From Deltaproteobacteria bacterium (GTDB taxonomy: Bacteria; UBA10199; JACPAL01; GCA-016699445), in NCBI GenBank assembly GCA_016699445.1, contig CP064976.1:2418001-2482000 (forward strand): a stretch of 64,000 nucleotides of DNA, written 5' to 3'. Made by a program: the position numbers and the translations under genes. Positions within the stretch are counted from its first letter, which is position 1, and the number at the start of each line of letters is the position of its first letter. The notes under the pieces are model-generated. The model saw nothing but the letters and a program-made list of their open reading frames with translations, made no database searches and was not told where the DNA came from. Shown here one piece after another: positions 1-9,537 of the stretch.

Positions 1-432
1 ATTCAAACATTGGTAGAGCCGGTTTTGAAAGAAATCGGGTGTGAGTGGGTGGAAGGCAAGATCGTGTTTGAGCATGGTCGTCGCATTCTTCGCTTATTGG
101 TAGATAAAGAAGGTGGCGTCACTGTTGGGGATTGTGAAAAGGTGTCGCGAGAAGTGGGTGTTTTGTTGGATGTGGAAGGGGCTGTCGATGATCGGTATGT
201 GTTGGAAGTTTCAAGTCCCGGGATTAATCGACCCCTCGTCAAAGAAGCTGATTATCAAAAATTTTTGGGGAAAATGGCTTCGATCAAAACTCGCGAACCC
301 ATTGATGGAAGACGAAATTATAAGGGAGTTTTACAAAAATTAGAAAATAGTGAGGTCGAAATCCTCATAGATGGAAAAATATATCGGGTGCCGCTGGCTT
401 TGGTTGAGAAAGCGAAGTTGGTTGAGGCCTGA
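1..432 (+). CDS. rimP: Ribosome maturation factor RimP (5' end missing)
   Basis: RimP assists maturation of the 30S ribosomal subunit in the cytoplasm. The open frame runs from base 1 (I-Q-T-L-V-E-P-V) with no stop upstream, so the gene very likely starts outside the window; the TTG at base 10 need not be the start. About 143 residues are visible, close to the usual 150. Family hallmarks are the segment LEVSSPGINRPL (near residue 70) followed by a C-terminal SH3-like beta domain. It is followed 16 nt later by nusA, the standard rimP-nusA-infB order. Identification is secure from sequence and context. Confidence 0.95.
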   Translation: MQTLVEPVLKEIGCEWVEGKIVFEHGRRILRLLVDKEGGVTVGDCEKVSREVGVLLDVEGAVDDRYVLEVSSPGINRPLVKEADYQKFLGKMASIKTREPIDGRRNYKGVLQKLENSEVEILIDGKIYRVPLALVEKAKLVEA

Positions 433-448
433 GGGAGTTTAGGAAACT

Positions 449-1912
449 ATGTTACAAAATCTGACACAAATCATTCAGCAAGTAAGTAAAGAAAAATCGC
501 TGCCTAAAGAAATGCTTATTGAAGCCATCGAAGCAGCAATGCTGACAGCGGCTCGTAAAAAGTATGGTCATGAAAGAGAAATCGAAGCTCGCTATAATGA
601 AGAATTAGGCGAAGTGGAGCTGTTTCAATTTAGAACTGTCGTGGATGAAGTCGCTAATCCTTTCACTGAAGTCACAGTCAATGAAGCTCATGAGCTCGAT
701 CCGGATGCAACGGTAGGTGATAGTATCGGTGAAAAGCTGGATAATAAGTTTTTGGGTCGTATTGCTGCCCAAACAGCTAAGCAGGTAATCATTCAAAAAG
801 TGCGCGATGGTGAGCGAGATGTGATTTACGGAGAGTATAAAGATCGCGTCGGTGAGTTGATTACCGGCATTATCCGTCGTGTAGAAAAGGGAAATGTGAT
901 TATTGATTTGGGTCGTACCGAAGCAATCATGCCTCCTAAAGAACAGGTAAGAACAGAAGAATATCGTCCTGGCGATCGTATTCAGGCTTATTTTTTAGCG
1001 ATTCAGAAAAATACTCGCGGTCCTTCGTTGGTGCTTTCCCGAAAAGATAAAAATTTCATGACGAAGCTTTTTGAAATGGAAGTGCCAGAAATTGGTGAAG
1101 GTATTGTGGAGATCAAGAGTGCTGCTCGTGAGCCAGGCTTTCGATCGAAGATTGCTGTTTATTCTCGTGACCATGATGTGGATCCCGTTGGTGCCTGTGT
1201 AGGAATGAAGGGGTCGCGTGTTCAAAGTGTGGTGCAAGAATTGCGCGGGGAAAAAATTGATATCGTCAATTGGGATATGGATACGGCAAAGTTTGTTTGC
1301 AATGCCATTGCCCCAGCTGAAGTGGCTCGCGTGATCATCAATGATAAAGATAAGAGTATGGAAATTGTTGTGCCCGATGATCAGTTGTCTTTGGCTATTG
1401 GTAAACGTGGACAAAACGTCCGTTTGGCTGCAGAGCTGACGGGTTGGAATATTGATATTTACAGCGAATCCAAGCTTGATGAAATGTCCAAAAAAGCCAA
1501 GAAGACCTTGGTGGATGGTTTGGGCGTGGATGAAGGAACAGCAACGATTCTGTACAGTCATGCTTTCCGCAGTCCTGAGGAAATCGCCACCGCCTCAGCG
1601 GATCAGTTGAGTCAATTGCCAGGGTTGGGCGAGGTTCGATTGCAGGAAATTCAAGAAGCGGCCAAAGCTTATGTTGAAAAGAAACGTTTGGAAGGATTTA
1701 AAGAGGCTATCATTGAAGATGGTACAACAGAAAAGTCGTTGTCGATTGTTCGTGGTATTGGACCACAAACTTTGGAGTTGTTAGCCTCTGCTGGTATCAC
1801 GCTCCCGTCTCAAGTGGCTCAGTTTAGTGCTGATGAATTGTCTCAAAAAACAGGTATTCCAGAAGCTAAGGCCCAACAAATTATTGATAGTTGTAAAGAA
1901 GTCGTTGGTTAA
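449..1912 (+). CDS. nusA: Transcription termination/antitermination factor NusA
   Basis: NusA binds RNA polymerase and modulates pausing, termination and antitermination. The 487-residue product shows, in order, an N-terminal polymerase-binding domain (about 1-130), an S1 domain (about 135-200, with GELITGIIRRVEKGNVIIDL), two KH domains (about 200-345, the second containing LAIGKRGQNVRLA), and two C-terminal helix-hairpin-helix/acidic repeats (about 360-487, LPGLGEVRLQEI and IRGIGPQTLELLA-like). The C-terminal repeats match the longer NusA of proteobacteria. The gene is intact, starts at ATG, and lies between rimP and infB with a 15-nt gap before infB. Confidence 0.97.
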   Translation: MLQNLTQIIQQVSKEKSLPKEMLIEAIEAAMLTAARKKYGHEREIEARYNEELGEVELFQFRTVVDEVANPFTEVTVNEAHELDPDATVGDSIGEKLDNKFLGRIAAQTAKQVIIQKVRDGERDVIYGEYKDRVGELITGIIRRVEKGNVIIDLGRTEAIMPPKEQVRTEEYRPGDRIQAYFLAIQKNTRGPSLVLSRKDKNFMTKLFEMEVPEIGEGIVEIKSAAREPGFRSKIAVYSRDHDVDPVGACVGMKGSRVQSVVQELRGEKIDIVNWDMDTAKFVCNAIAPAEVARVIINDKDKSMEIVVPDDQLSLAIGKRGQNVRLAAELTGWNIDIYSESKLDEMSKKAKKTLVDGLGVDEGTATILYSHAFRSPEEIATASADQLSQLPGLGEVRLQEIQEAAKAYVEKKRLEGFKEAIIEDGTTEKSLSIVRGIGPQTLELLASAGITLPSQVAQFSADELSQKTGIPEAKAQQIIDSCKEVVG

Positions 1913-1927
1913 AAAAGGATATTTCCG

Positions 1928-4321
1928 ATGGAATCAAAAGCAGGAGTAGAAGAAAAACGAGTGAAGTCGACCATTATTCGCCGTCGTGCGAAAGTGGAAA
2001 CTCCTACCGCTGAGCCTGAAGTTGCTGTTGAGGTTCAGGAGGAAGTGGTCGAGCCTGTAGTTCCTATTGAGGTCAAAGAGGTTGTGGTTGAAACTCCACC
2101 TCCTGTGGTTCCTGAAAAAGTAGTTCCTCCACAAAAGACATTTATACCACCGGCTAGAACGATTACTCCTCCGCGAACAGGTAACCATATTTCTGGACCT
2201 GTTTTAAGGACGGGATTGGATAAGCCACGTCCAGCACCTACGCCCTCTTCGGCTTCAAAGCCAGCGACGCCAGGTGTTGCACCCAAAGCGGTGCCCAATG
2301 TTCCTGAGGATGAAGCAGCCGCCGCAGCGGCAGCAGCAAAAGACAAGCTGCGCAAACCCGCTAAACGTAAGAGTAAAGATGAACTGGAAATGGAAATGAT
2401 TGATCGAGCTGGTGGCTTAAGAAAAGCTGCTGAGCTGATGGAATTTGCTCCGGAACGTTTAGAAAGAGTTTTTAAGCCAGATCGAAATGCAAAGAAGAAG
2501 AAGAAAGTTATTGTTAAAGAGTTTAAGAAAACTGAGATCACGACCCCCAAAGCTATTAAGCGTGTCATTCGTATTGAAGGTGCGATCCGAGTTTCTGATT
2601 TGGCTCACAACATGAGTGTTAAAGCTTCAGATGTGTTGAAGAAGTTGATGAGTTTGGGTGTGATGGCCACTATTAACCAGGTGGTAGATTCAGATACAGC
2701 TTTGCTTGTAGCTCAGGAGTTTGGATATGAGGTTGAGAACGTTGAGTTTAAAGAGACAGAATTTTTAGAAAACTTACATCAAAAGGCGGATGATAAGGAT
2801 TCAACCTTAGTCTCACGTCCTCCAATAGTAACTGTTATGGGTCATGTCGATCATGGGAAAACATCACTTTTGGATGCCATCCGTAGTGCTCAGGTTGCCG
2901 AAGGAGAGGCCGGAGGAATCACACAACATATTGGTGCTTATGAAGTGAAATCCTCAAAAGGACAGATTACTTTTGTAGATACTCCAGGTCATGAAGCTTT
3001 CACAGCTATGCGTGCACGTGGAGCTCAGGTGACAGATATTGTTATTTTAGTGGTTGCTGCTGATGATGGTGTGATGCCTCAAACAATTGAAGCTGTTCAC
3101 CATGCAAAAGCAGCGAATGTTCCTTTGATTGTAGCTGTTAATAAAATTGATAAGCCTTCTGCAGATCCTGCTCGCGTAGAACGTGGTTTGATGGAGCAGG
3201 GACTTGTCTCTGAGCAGCTTGGTGGTGATACGATTTTTGTCAAAGTTTCTGCCAAGACCAAGCAGGGTATTGATGAATTATTAGAAATGATTTCTCTTCA
3301 AGCCGAAGTCCTTTCGCTTAAAGCCAATCCTGATAAAAAAGCAATTGGTACTGTGATAGAAGCTCGCTTAGATAAAGGTCGTGGGCCTGTATCAACTGTA
3401 ATTGTTCAGGAAGGTACTCTTCGTGTGGGTGATATTGTTGTGGCAGGGACAGGAATGGGTAAGGTGAGAGCTCTGATTGATTCCTTAGGTAATCAAGTCA
3501 AAGAAGCCGGTCCTTCAAAGCCTGTTGAAATTTTGGGTCTTTCGGAAGTGCCTTTGGCAGGTGATAAATTTCACGTAACTAATTCTGAAGATGAAGCTCG
3601 TGCATTAGCAGAACATCGCAATAAGAAGATTAGAGAACAGAAGCAATTACAAGCGGCTCAACCAACACGTTTGGAAGATCTTTATGCTAAAGCTGCCGAA
3701 GGGATATTGCCTGAGTTAAGAGTGATTGTGAAGTCTGATGTTCAAGGTTCGGTTGAGGCTTTAAAAGAAATTTTAAATAAAATTCCTGAAGATAAGGCAA
3801 GAGTCTCAGTTCTGCATAGTGGTGTTGGTGCCGTGACTGAGTCGGACGTCATGTTAGCTGTGGCTTCTAAAGCTATCATTTTTGGATTCCATGTGCGTCC
3901 TGACGCCAAAGCTCGTGAATTGGCTGAACGAGAAAAAATTCAGATTCGAAGTTATAATATTATTTATGAGGTTGTTGATGAAGTGAAGAAGGCTATGGCT
4001 GGACTCTTGAAACCAACGTATCAGGAAAAATATTTGGGTCGTGCAGAAGTCCGTCAGGTCTTTACAGTGTCAAAGGTTGGGACAATTGCTGGGTGTGGTG
4101 TTATAGATGGCAAAATTCAGCGCTCAGCCTCAGTTCGTCTCTTGCGTGATAATGCTGTGATTTTTACGGGCAAGTTAGGTTCCTTGAAACGATTTAAAGA
4201 TGATGTCCGTGAAGCTACCATGGGTATGGAATGTGGTATCGGCATTGAAAATTATAACGATCTGAAAGCAGGCGATCAGATTGAATGCTTCCAGGTCGAA
4301 GAGATTGCTGGTCAGCTTTAG
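1928..4321 (+). CDS. infB: Translation initiation factor IF-2
   Basis: IF-2 is the GTPase that recruits initiator fMet-tRNA to the 30S subunit and promotes subunit joining. The 797-residue product has a low-complexity Pro/Val/Glu/Ala-rich N-terminus (about 1-160, with an eight-alanine tract near residue 130), a basic stretch (about 185-200), an IF2 N-terminal-type domain, then the G domain: P-loop VTVMGHVDHGKTSLLDAI, DTPGHEAFTAMRARG (G3), NKIDKP (G4) and SAK (G5). Domains II to IV follow. It is intact and is followed 8 nt later by rbfA. Confidence 0.98.
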   Translation: MESKAGVEEKRVKSTIIRRRAKVETPTAEPEVAVEVQEEVVEPVVPIEVKEVVVETPPPVVPEKVVPPQKTFIPPARTITPPRTGNHISGPVLRTGLDKPRPAPTPSSASKPATPGVAPKAVPNVPEDEAAAAAAAAKDKLRKPAKRKSKDELEMEMIDRAGGLRKAAELMEFAPERLERVFKPDRNAKKKKKVIVKEFKKTEITTPKAIKRVIRIEGAIRVSDLAHNMSVKASDVLKKLMSLGVMATINQVVDSDTALLVAQEFGYEVENVEFKETEFLENLHQKADDKDSTLVSRPPIVTVMGHVDHGKTSLLDAIRSAQVAEGEAGGITQHIGAYEVKSSKGQITFVDTPGHEAFTAMRARGAQVTDIVILVVAADDGVMPQTIEAVHHAKAANVPLIVAVNKIDKPSADPARVERGLMEQGLVSEQLGGDTIFVKVSAKTKQGIDELLEMISLQAEVLSLKANPDKKAIGTVIEARLDKGRGPVSTVIVQEGTLRVGDIVVAGTGMGKVRALIDSLGNQVKEAGPSKPVEILGLSEVPLAGDKFHVTNSEDEARALAEHRNKKIREQKQLQAAQPTRLEDLYAKAAEGILPELRVIVKSDVQGSVEALKEILNKIPEDKARVSVLHSGVGAVTESDVMLAVASKAIIFGFHVRPDAKARELAEREKIQIRSYNIIYEVVDEVKKAMAGLLKPTYQEKYLGRAEVRQVFTVSKVGTIAGCGVIDGKIQRSASVRLLRDNAVIFTGKLGSLKRFKDDVREATMGMECGIGIENYNDLKAGDQIECFQVEEIAGQL

Positions 4322-4329
4322 AAGGTACT

Positions 4330-4678
4330 ATGTCGGATCATCGAATTGAAAAACTGCAGGAAGAAATTCGTTACAGCGTTAGCTCTTTGATTTTATTTGA
4401 GATTACAGATCCTTTGATTCAAAAAATTGCTGTGACCCATGTCTTGGTAACAAAAGATGTTGGGCTGGCACGTGTTTATTATGAAACCAATGCTTCAGAA
4501 GTTGAGAAGAAAGAAATTCAAGAGAGTTTAAATAAAGCTTCTGGTTTTTTTCAGGAAGCAATTGGCTTCAAAATTACGCCTTCGTCAGGTTCCTCAGGTA
4601 CAATTTTTCTATGATGAAACCAGCGATGAGATTCAAAGAGTTGAAAATCTTTTTAACCATAAATCTGTAAATGAGTGA
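4330..4678 (+). CDS. rbfA: Ribosome-binding factor A, one apparent frameshift
   Basis: RbfA is a cold-shock 30S maturation factor that binds near helix 1 of 16S rRNA. The frame starts at ATG 4330 (MSDHRIEKLQEEIRYSVSS) just after infB. As written it terminates early at 4614. A run of seven T at 4545-4551 is one base too long: with six T the frame reads GFFRKQLASKLRLRQVP and continues through VQFFYDETSDEIQRVENL to the stop at 4676-4678. That gives 115 residues and the standard RbfA C-terminal motif. The break therefore looks like a base-call error and not decay. Confidence 0.92.
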
Positions 4679-4751
4679 GAATTAAGTAAAAAATGATTGA
4701 TTAACTTATAAAGATAACGGTATTTTGCCGAACCCTAATAGGAGTTTTGAG

Positions 4752-5006
4752 ATGGAAAAGACACAAGTGATTGAAAAATTCAGAGTTCATCAGACGGATA
4801 CAGGATCCCCAGAAGTGCAAATTGCTCTTTTGACGGACCGTATCAATCAACTTTCTGATCATTTTAAAGCACACGTTAAAGATCATCAGTCTCGACGTGG
4901 ATTGCTTAAAATGGTTGGTCAGAGACGCCGTTTGTTGGCTTATTTAAAAGTAAAAAATACTGATAGATACCAGAAGGTAACTAAAGACCTGGGCTTACGA
5001 AAGTAA
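4752..5006 (+). CDS. rpsO: 30S ribosomal protein S15
   Basis: S15 binds 16S rRNA and nucleates assembly of the platform of the small subunit. The 84-residue product contains the signature HQTDTGSPEVQIALLTDRI and the conserved HVKDHQSRRGLLKMVGQRRRLLAYL. I choose the ATG at 4752 over an in-frame upstream codon at 4725 because a TAGGAG ribosome-binding site (about 4739-4744) sits correctly before it and the product begins like other S15 proteins. It is followed by pnp, the widespread rpsO-pnp pairing. Confidence 0.97.
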   Translation: MEKTQVIEKFRVHQTDTGSPEVQIALLTDRINQLSDHFKAHVKDHQSRRGLLKMVGQRRRLLAYLKVKNTDRYQKVTKDLGLRK

Positions 5007-5024
5007 GCCCAGTTGTTTTTTGGG
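4991..5024 (+). terminator. Hairpin at the rpsO/pnp junction
   Basis: An 8-bp perfect stem, GGGCTTAC (4991-4998) pairing with GTAAGCCC (5003-5010), closes a GAAA loop and overlaps the last rpsO codons and stop. It is followed by AGTTG and T-rich sequence. It resembles an intrinsic terminator or the processing hairpin seen between rpsO and pnp in other bacteria; I cannot tell which from sequence. Confidence 0.7.
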
Positions 5025-5194
5025 TTTTTTGAAAGCACTGATAATTTATAAAAGAACATTAATATTAATGTTTGATTTATAAGTTATCAGGCCCGGACTT
5101 CTTAAGTCGCCGAGTTCTCAAATCTCTCCAAAAAACAAATCAAAATTTAATAAAAACAAAGGGCCGAGCTCTATGCCTGCCCAAAAGGAGAAAT

Positions 5195-7386
5195 ATGCAT
5201 ACGATCGTCAAAACAGAAATTGATGGCCGAACGATCATCGTCGAAACAGGAAAGTTAGCCAAACAAGCTGATGGTTCCGTTACTGTCCGTTGTGGAGACA
5301 GCATTGTATTAGTCACAGCATGCGTTGCCAATGAACCTAAAGAAGGAATCGATTTTTCCCTCTGACTGTTGATTATGTTGAAAAAATGTTTGCTGCGGGT
5401 CGTATCCCAGGTGGATTTTTTAAAAGGGAAGGTCGTCCAACGGAATTGGCGACATTAACCAGCCGTTTTATTGACCGACCCATTCGTCCTCTTTTTCCCG
5501 AGGGATTTTCAAATGAAGTTCAGATCATCGCAACAGTTCTTTCTGCTGACACTGAAAACGATACAGACATGTTAGCTATGTTGGGAGCTTCAGCCGCTCT
5601 TATGATCTCAAAGGCTCCATTTTTAGGCCCAATTGCAGGTGTTCGTGTAGGTCGTATTGATGGAAAATTTAAATGTAACCCAACCCCTGAAGAATCTGAA
5701 AAATGTGATATTGATTTAATCGTGGCTGGTAGTCGTACTGCTATTGTCATGGTTGAAGGCGGAGCTGATCAGGTTTCTGAGAAGGAAATTATTGAAGCTA
5801 TTTTATATGCTCATAAATCCATTCAACCATTATTGGATATGCAAGAGGATCTTCAGAAAAAAGTAGGTGTTGCAAAATTGGAAGTCATTCGACCTCAAAC
5901 AGATCAAACTTTGAAATCTGATGTTGAAAAAATGGCAACCGATAAAATTGCTCAAGCTCTTCGCATACCAGAAAAAGCGAAGCGAGGTGATGCTTTAAGT
6001 GCCATCAAGCAAGAAGTTAAAGCCGCCAAAGTTCCTGAAAAAGATGAGAATAATATCGCAAAAAAAGTTTCCGCTATTTTAGAAGAAATTTCTTATGTTC
6101 AGATGAGAAAGATGGTTTTGGAAGAGAAGAGACGTATTGATGGTCGTAAGTTTGATGAGATTCGACCGATTTCTTGTGAAGTTGGAATTCTTCCACGAGC
6201 TCATGGATCAGCCTTGTTTACTCGAGGTGAAACCCAAGCGGTAGTGGCTACAACTTTAGGGTCAGGCGATGATGTTCAAATTATTGATGATCTGCAAGGT
6301 GAATGGAAGCGCCACTTTATGCTCCATTACAACTTTCCGCCATTTTCAACAGGTGAAATTAAATTTTTGAGATCTCCAGGACGTCGTGAAGTTGGACATG
6401 GAGCTTTAGCTGAAAGAGCTTTGTCACGTATGGTTCCTGATACTGATAAGTTTCCTTATGCTATACGTGTTGTCTCTGAAATTTTAGAGTCCAATGGATC
6501 TTCTTCTATGGCTAGTGTTTGCGGCGGAACGCTATCTTTAATGGATGCTGGTGTGCCGATTAAAGCACCTGTAGCAGGTATTGCCATGGGTTTAGTTAAG
6601 GAAGATGATAAAGTAGCTATTCTTTCTGACATTTTAGGTGATGAAGATCACTTAGGAGATATGGATTTTAAAGTAACAGGAACGTCTCAAGGCGTTACGG
6701 CGCTTCAGATGGATATCAAGATTGGCGGTGTTACAGAAGCTATCTTGACCACAGCTCTTGAACAAGCTCGCGTAGGCCGTCTTCATATTTTAAGTAAAAT
6801 GAATGAAGCGCTTCAAACTCCTCGTTCTGATATTTCTCCTTACGCCCCACGTATTCATAGTATGTCGATTGATAAGGAAAAAATTGGTGCCTTGATTGGT
6901 CCTGGTGGAAAAAATATCCGAGGCATTATTGATGAAACAGGCGTTAAGATTGAAGTGGATGATAATGGTGTTGTTAATATTTATTCAAATGATGGTGAAG
7001 CTTTAAAACAAGCTATTGAAAAAGTAGAAGGGTTTACAGCTGTGCCTCAGTTGGGAAAAATCTATAAAGGTAAAGTAGTAAAAGTCGCTGAGTTTGGTGC
7101 ATTTGTTCAGATTATGCCTAATACCGATGGACTTCTTCATATTTCAGAAATTGATTACCAACGTGTCAATCAAGTCAGAGATATTTTGAATGAAGGCGAT
7201 GAAGTGGATGTGAAAGTTATTCGTATTGAAAATGATGGAAAAATCGCTCTTTCTCGAAAAGAAACAATGCCACCTCCAGAAGGTTATGTGCCGCCACCTC
7301 CACGTGAAGATCGCCCTCGTAAACCTTTTGATAAAGGTGATCGTGGCGGTCGTGATAATCGACGTGGTAATGATCGTCATCGTTAG
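5195..7386 (+). CDS. pnp: Polyribonucleotide nucleotidyltransferase (PNPase), one apparent frameshift
   Basis: PNPase is a phosphorolytic 3'-5' exoribonuclease, usually part of the degradosome. The start is ATG 5195 behind AAAAGGAG (5183-5190). The product begins MHTIVKTEIDGRTIIVETG and breaks at a five-T run, 5353-5357; one more T gives DFFPLTVDYVEKMFAAGRIP and an open frame to 7386, about 730 residues. Visible domains are the first RNase PH domain, an alpha-helical linker, the second RNase PH domain (LPRAHGSALFTRGETQAV), a KH domain (IGPGGKNIRGIIDETG) and an S1 domain (GKVVKVAEFGAFVQI), ending in an Arg/Gly/Asp-rich tail. Confidence 0.95.
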
Positions 7387-7406
7387 TTATTAGTGAGTGA
7401 TCTAAA

Positions 7407-7440
7407 AAGCCCTGAAACTTAAATGTTTCAGGGCTTTTTT
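7407..7440. terminator. Bidirectional intrinsic terminator between pnp and coaE
   Basis: A perfect 12-bp stem, AAGCCCTGAAAC (7407-7418) with GTTTCAGGGCTT (7425-7436), has a 6-nt loop. It is followed on the plus strand by a T run and preceded by an A run, so it can terminate both pnp and the converging coaE, whose stop codon is at 7439-7441. Confidence 0.9.
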
Positions 7441-8194
7441 ATTTTAAACGGGTATGAAGTGAGCCTGCGAGTTGTAAGAAGATTTCTTCGAATTGGTGCT
7501 GTGTATTTTGGCGAGTTCCTGAATTGTCGATCACAAATGTGGCTTTTTGAGCTTTTTCTCTTGTACTCATCTGCGATTGAATTTTCTTTAGAGCATCATT
7601 TTCTGAAATTTTGTCTCGAGCCATGAGCCTTTTAATCTGAGTATCAGGATCTATAGAAACCACGACCACTTGAGACATAAGATGATCTAATCCGGATTCA
7701 AAAAGAAGAGCCGCATCAAGTACAATAATCTTGTGTCCTTCTTTTTTATAGCGACGAATAAGTTTTGAAATTTCTTTTCGAATTTCCGGGTGAGTAATCG
7801 ACTCCAACACTTTTCTTTTTTCAAAATTTTCAAATACTATTTTTCCAAGTGCGATACGGTCAATATGTCCTTTTTCTTTTCCGGTTTTAATAATAATTGG
7901 ACCAAAATTTTTTAGAATTGAAATGTAAGCTTTCTTTTTGGGTTCAACAATATCGCGAGCAATCTGATCCGCATCAATAACAGGAATCTGCTTATTTAGG
8001 AAAAGTTGGCTTATCAGGCTTTTGCCGCAGGCGATTCCGCCTGTCAGTCCAACTAACTGAATTGATCCATCGACCATTTCATGAAGAATACCTAAAGCTG
8101 GATTCTTTTTCTCTTGAGATTTCATAGTTTGCCATAAATCATCGACAAATTTTTTTTCAGAATAGTCTGAACGTTTAGTCTTTTTTTGAGTCAT
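7439..8194 (-). CDS. coaE: Dephospho-CoA kinase with an N-terminal extension
   Basis: CoaE phosphorylates dephospho-CoA, the last step of coenzyme A synthesis. The P-loop GLTGGIACGKS lies near residue 50, with the CoA-binding DADQIARDIV and the lid-region sequence THPEIRKEI also visible. The product is 251 residues; ordinary CoaE begins a few residues before the P-loop, so about 40 residues are extra. The long start is supported by its ATG overlapping the stop of cca (ATGA-type, 4 nt), but an internal methionine at residue 41 (MVDGSIQLVGLTGG) is an alternative start giving a standard-length enzyme. Confidence 0.93.
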   Translation of the reverse strand: MTQKKTKRSDYSEKKFVDDLWQTMKSQEKKNPALGILHEMVDGSIQLVGLTGGIACGKSLISQLFLNKQIPVIDADQIARDIVEPKKKAYISILKNFGPIIIKTGKEKGHIDRIALGKIVFENFEKRKVLESITHPEIRKEISKLIRRYKKEGHKIIVLDAALLFESGLDHLMSQVVVVSIDPDTQIKRLMARDKISENDALKKIQSQMSTREKAQKATFVIDNSGTRQNTQHQFEEIFLQLAGSLHTRLK

Positions 8195-9536
8195 GAATGA
8201 GTGGCCTTCTGTAAAATTTGATGGGTCAAAATTTCAGTCAGTTTTTCCTGAGAGTTAAGGTCAGGATCATCTAAAACAAATTCTAAAAGTTGCTTCAGCA
8301 CATTTCCTATTTGCGGACCTTCTGGAACTCCTAAAGCCATTACTTCTTTTCCGCCAATTGCCAAGTCACGAACATTTAAAGGTGTTTTTTTCTCAATTTC
8401 TTCCTGAATTTTATTTCGAAGACGTAAAACACCTTTAATGCCTTCTGGATATTTTCCACCACGATTATCTGCAATACGCAGATCTACAAGTTTTAAAAAA
8501 AAAGATTTGGTTTGAAACATGTGCTCTTCAACCAATCGAGAAACTCGATCAATATCAATTCCCAAAACACTCATTTTTAAAGCTTGCATGCGAGCCTTAG
8601 CCATTTTTCGAGAGAGAAATTGATGGTTATAAAAAGTGAGTCTGTTTTTTTTCTTATCAAAACGTTTGGTGCGAGCTTTGCCGACATCATGGAAAAGTGC
8701 AGAGAGCATCAACTCCAAATCACCTGCTTGAGGAATAGCTGAATCCTTTCGAGAAGCATCGAGGACTTTCATTGTATGCATGAACACATCATCATTTTGA
8801 AATTTGTTTCCTTGTTCAACACCGACATTTTCAGCAAGCTCTGGAAAAACTTCTTTTAAGAGGCCAACCTTGTCCATTAGAATAAATCCTAATGAGGGCT
8901 TTTCAGCAAAAAGAAGTTTTTTTATTTCTTCACTAATGCGCTCCGGCGAAACAGTTTTAATGAGAGGCGAATTATTTTTCATAGATTCAAACGTATCAGT
9001 ATCAATTCTAAGATCAAAGCGTGCAGCAAATTGAACTGCCCTCATCAGGCGAAGAGGATCTTCCTCAAAAGATTTTGGAGAAACAGTTTTTAATATTTTA
9101 TTTTTGAGATCCTGATGTCCATTAAAGGGATCTATCAATGCAAAAGACTTCATTTCACGAGCCATGGCATTGATCGTGAAATCACGTCTCGAAAGATCAA
9201 CTTCCACAGGGATCATAGGGTCGAAGTCGACCTCGAAATCACGATGTCCCACACCTGTTGATTTTTCTTTTCTGGGTAGTGCAATATCGATGCATAATGC
9301 TGTTTCTGATTTTGGTTGAAACTTAATCACTCCAAAACTTTTCCGACAACTTGAGTATCACCAAACTTTTTAAGAGTTTTTATCAGGGTTTCGATAGGAA
9401 GATGAGTAACAAGAATATCACTGTCTTTATTAGATAATCCCAAGAAATCATCTCGAACAGTACCTCCAACAGCGTAAGCTTTTCCACCAAGATAATAAAT
9501 TTCCTCCAAATAATAGGGCAAGGGTAGTGTGGACAT
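8191..9536 (-). CDS. cca: CCA-adding enzyme / poly(A) polymerase family nucleotidyltransferase, one apparent frameshift
   Basis: This enzyme adds or repairs the 3'-CCA end of tRNA (or is a poly(A) polymerase of the same family). It starts at ATG 9536, one base after the stop of the upstream gene (TAAGATG). The N-terminal segment has the nucleotidyltransferase motif YAVGGTVRDDFLG with DSDILV; the frame breaks at a four-base homopolymer, 9339-9342. Adding one base gives VGKSFGVIKFQP and joins it to the main part, which contains RRDFTINAMA, the RNA-binding region EDPLRLMRAVQFAARF and an HD domain (ALFHDVGKA). The corrected length is 448 residues. Sequence alone does not separate CCA-adding from poly(A) activity. 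Confidence 0.88.
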
Positions 9537-9537
9537 C

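Noticed and set aside
995..1561. Minus-strand open frame of 188 codons inside nusA
   Set aside because: It is antisense to the conserved nusA frame, has His/Asn/Thr-rich shadow composition and no ribosome-binding site.
2035..2568. Minus-strand open frame of 177 codons inside infB
   Set aside because: It is the antisense shadow of the Pro/Ala/Lys-rich IF-2 N-terminus; its Ser/Phe/Ala repeats mirror that composition.
5072..5365. Longer upstream start for pnp
   Set aside because: Residues before MHTIVKTE do not resemble PNPase, and a good AAGGAG site precedes the ATG at 5195.
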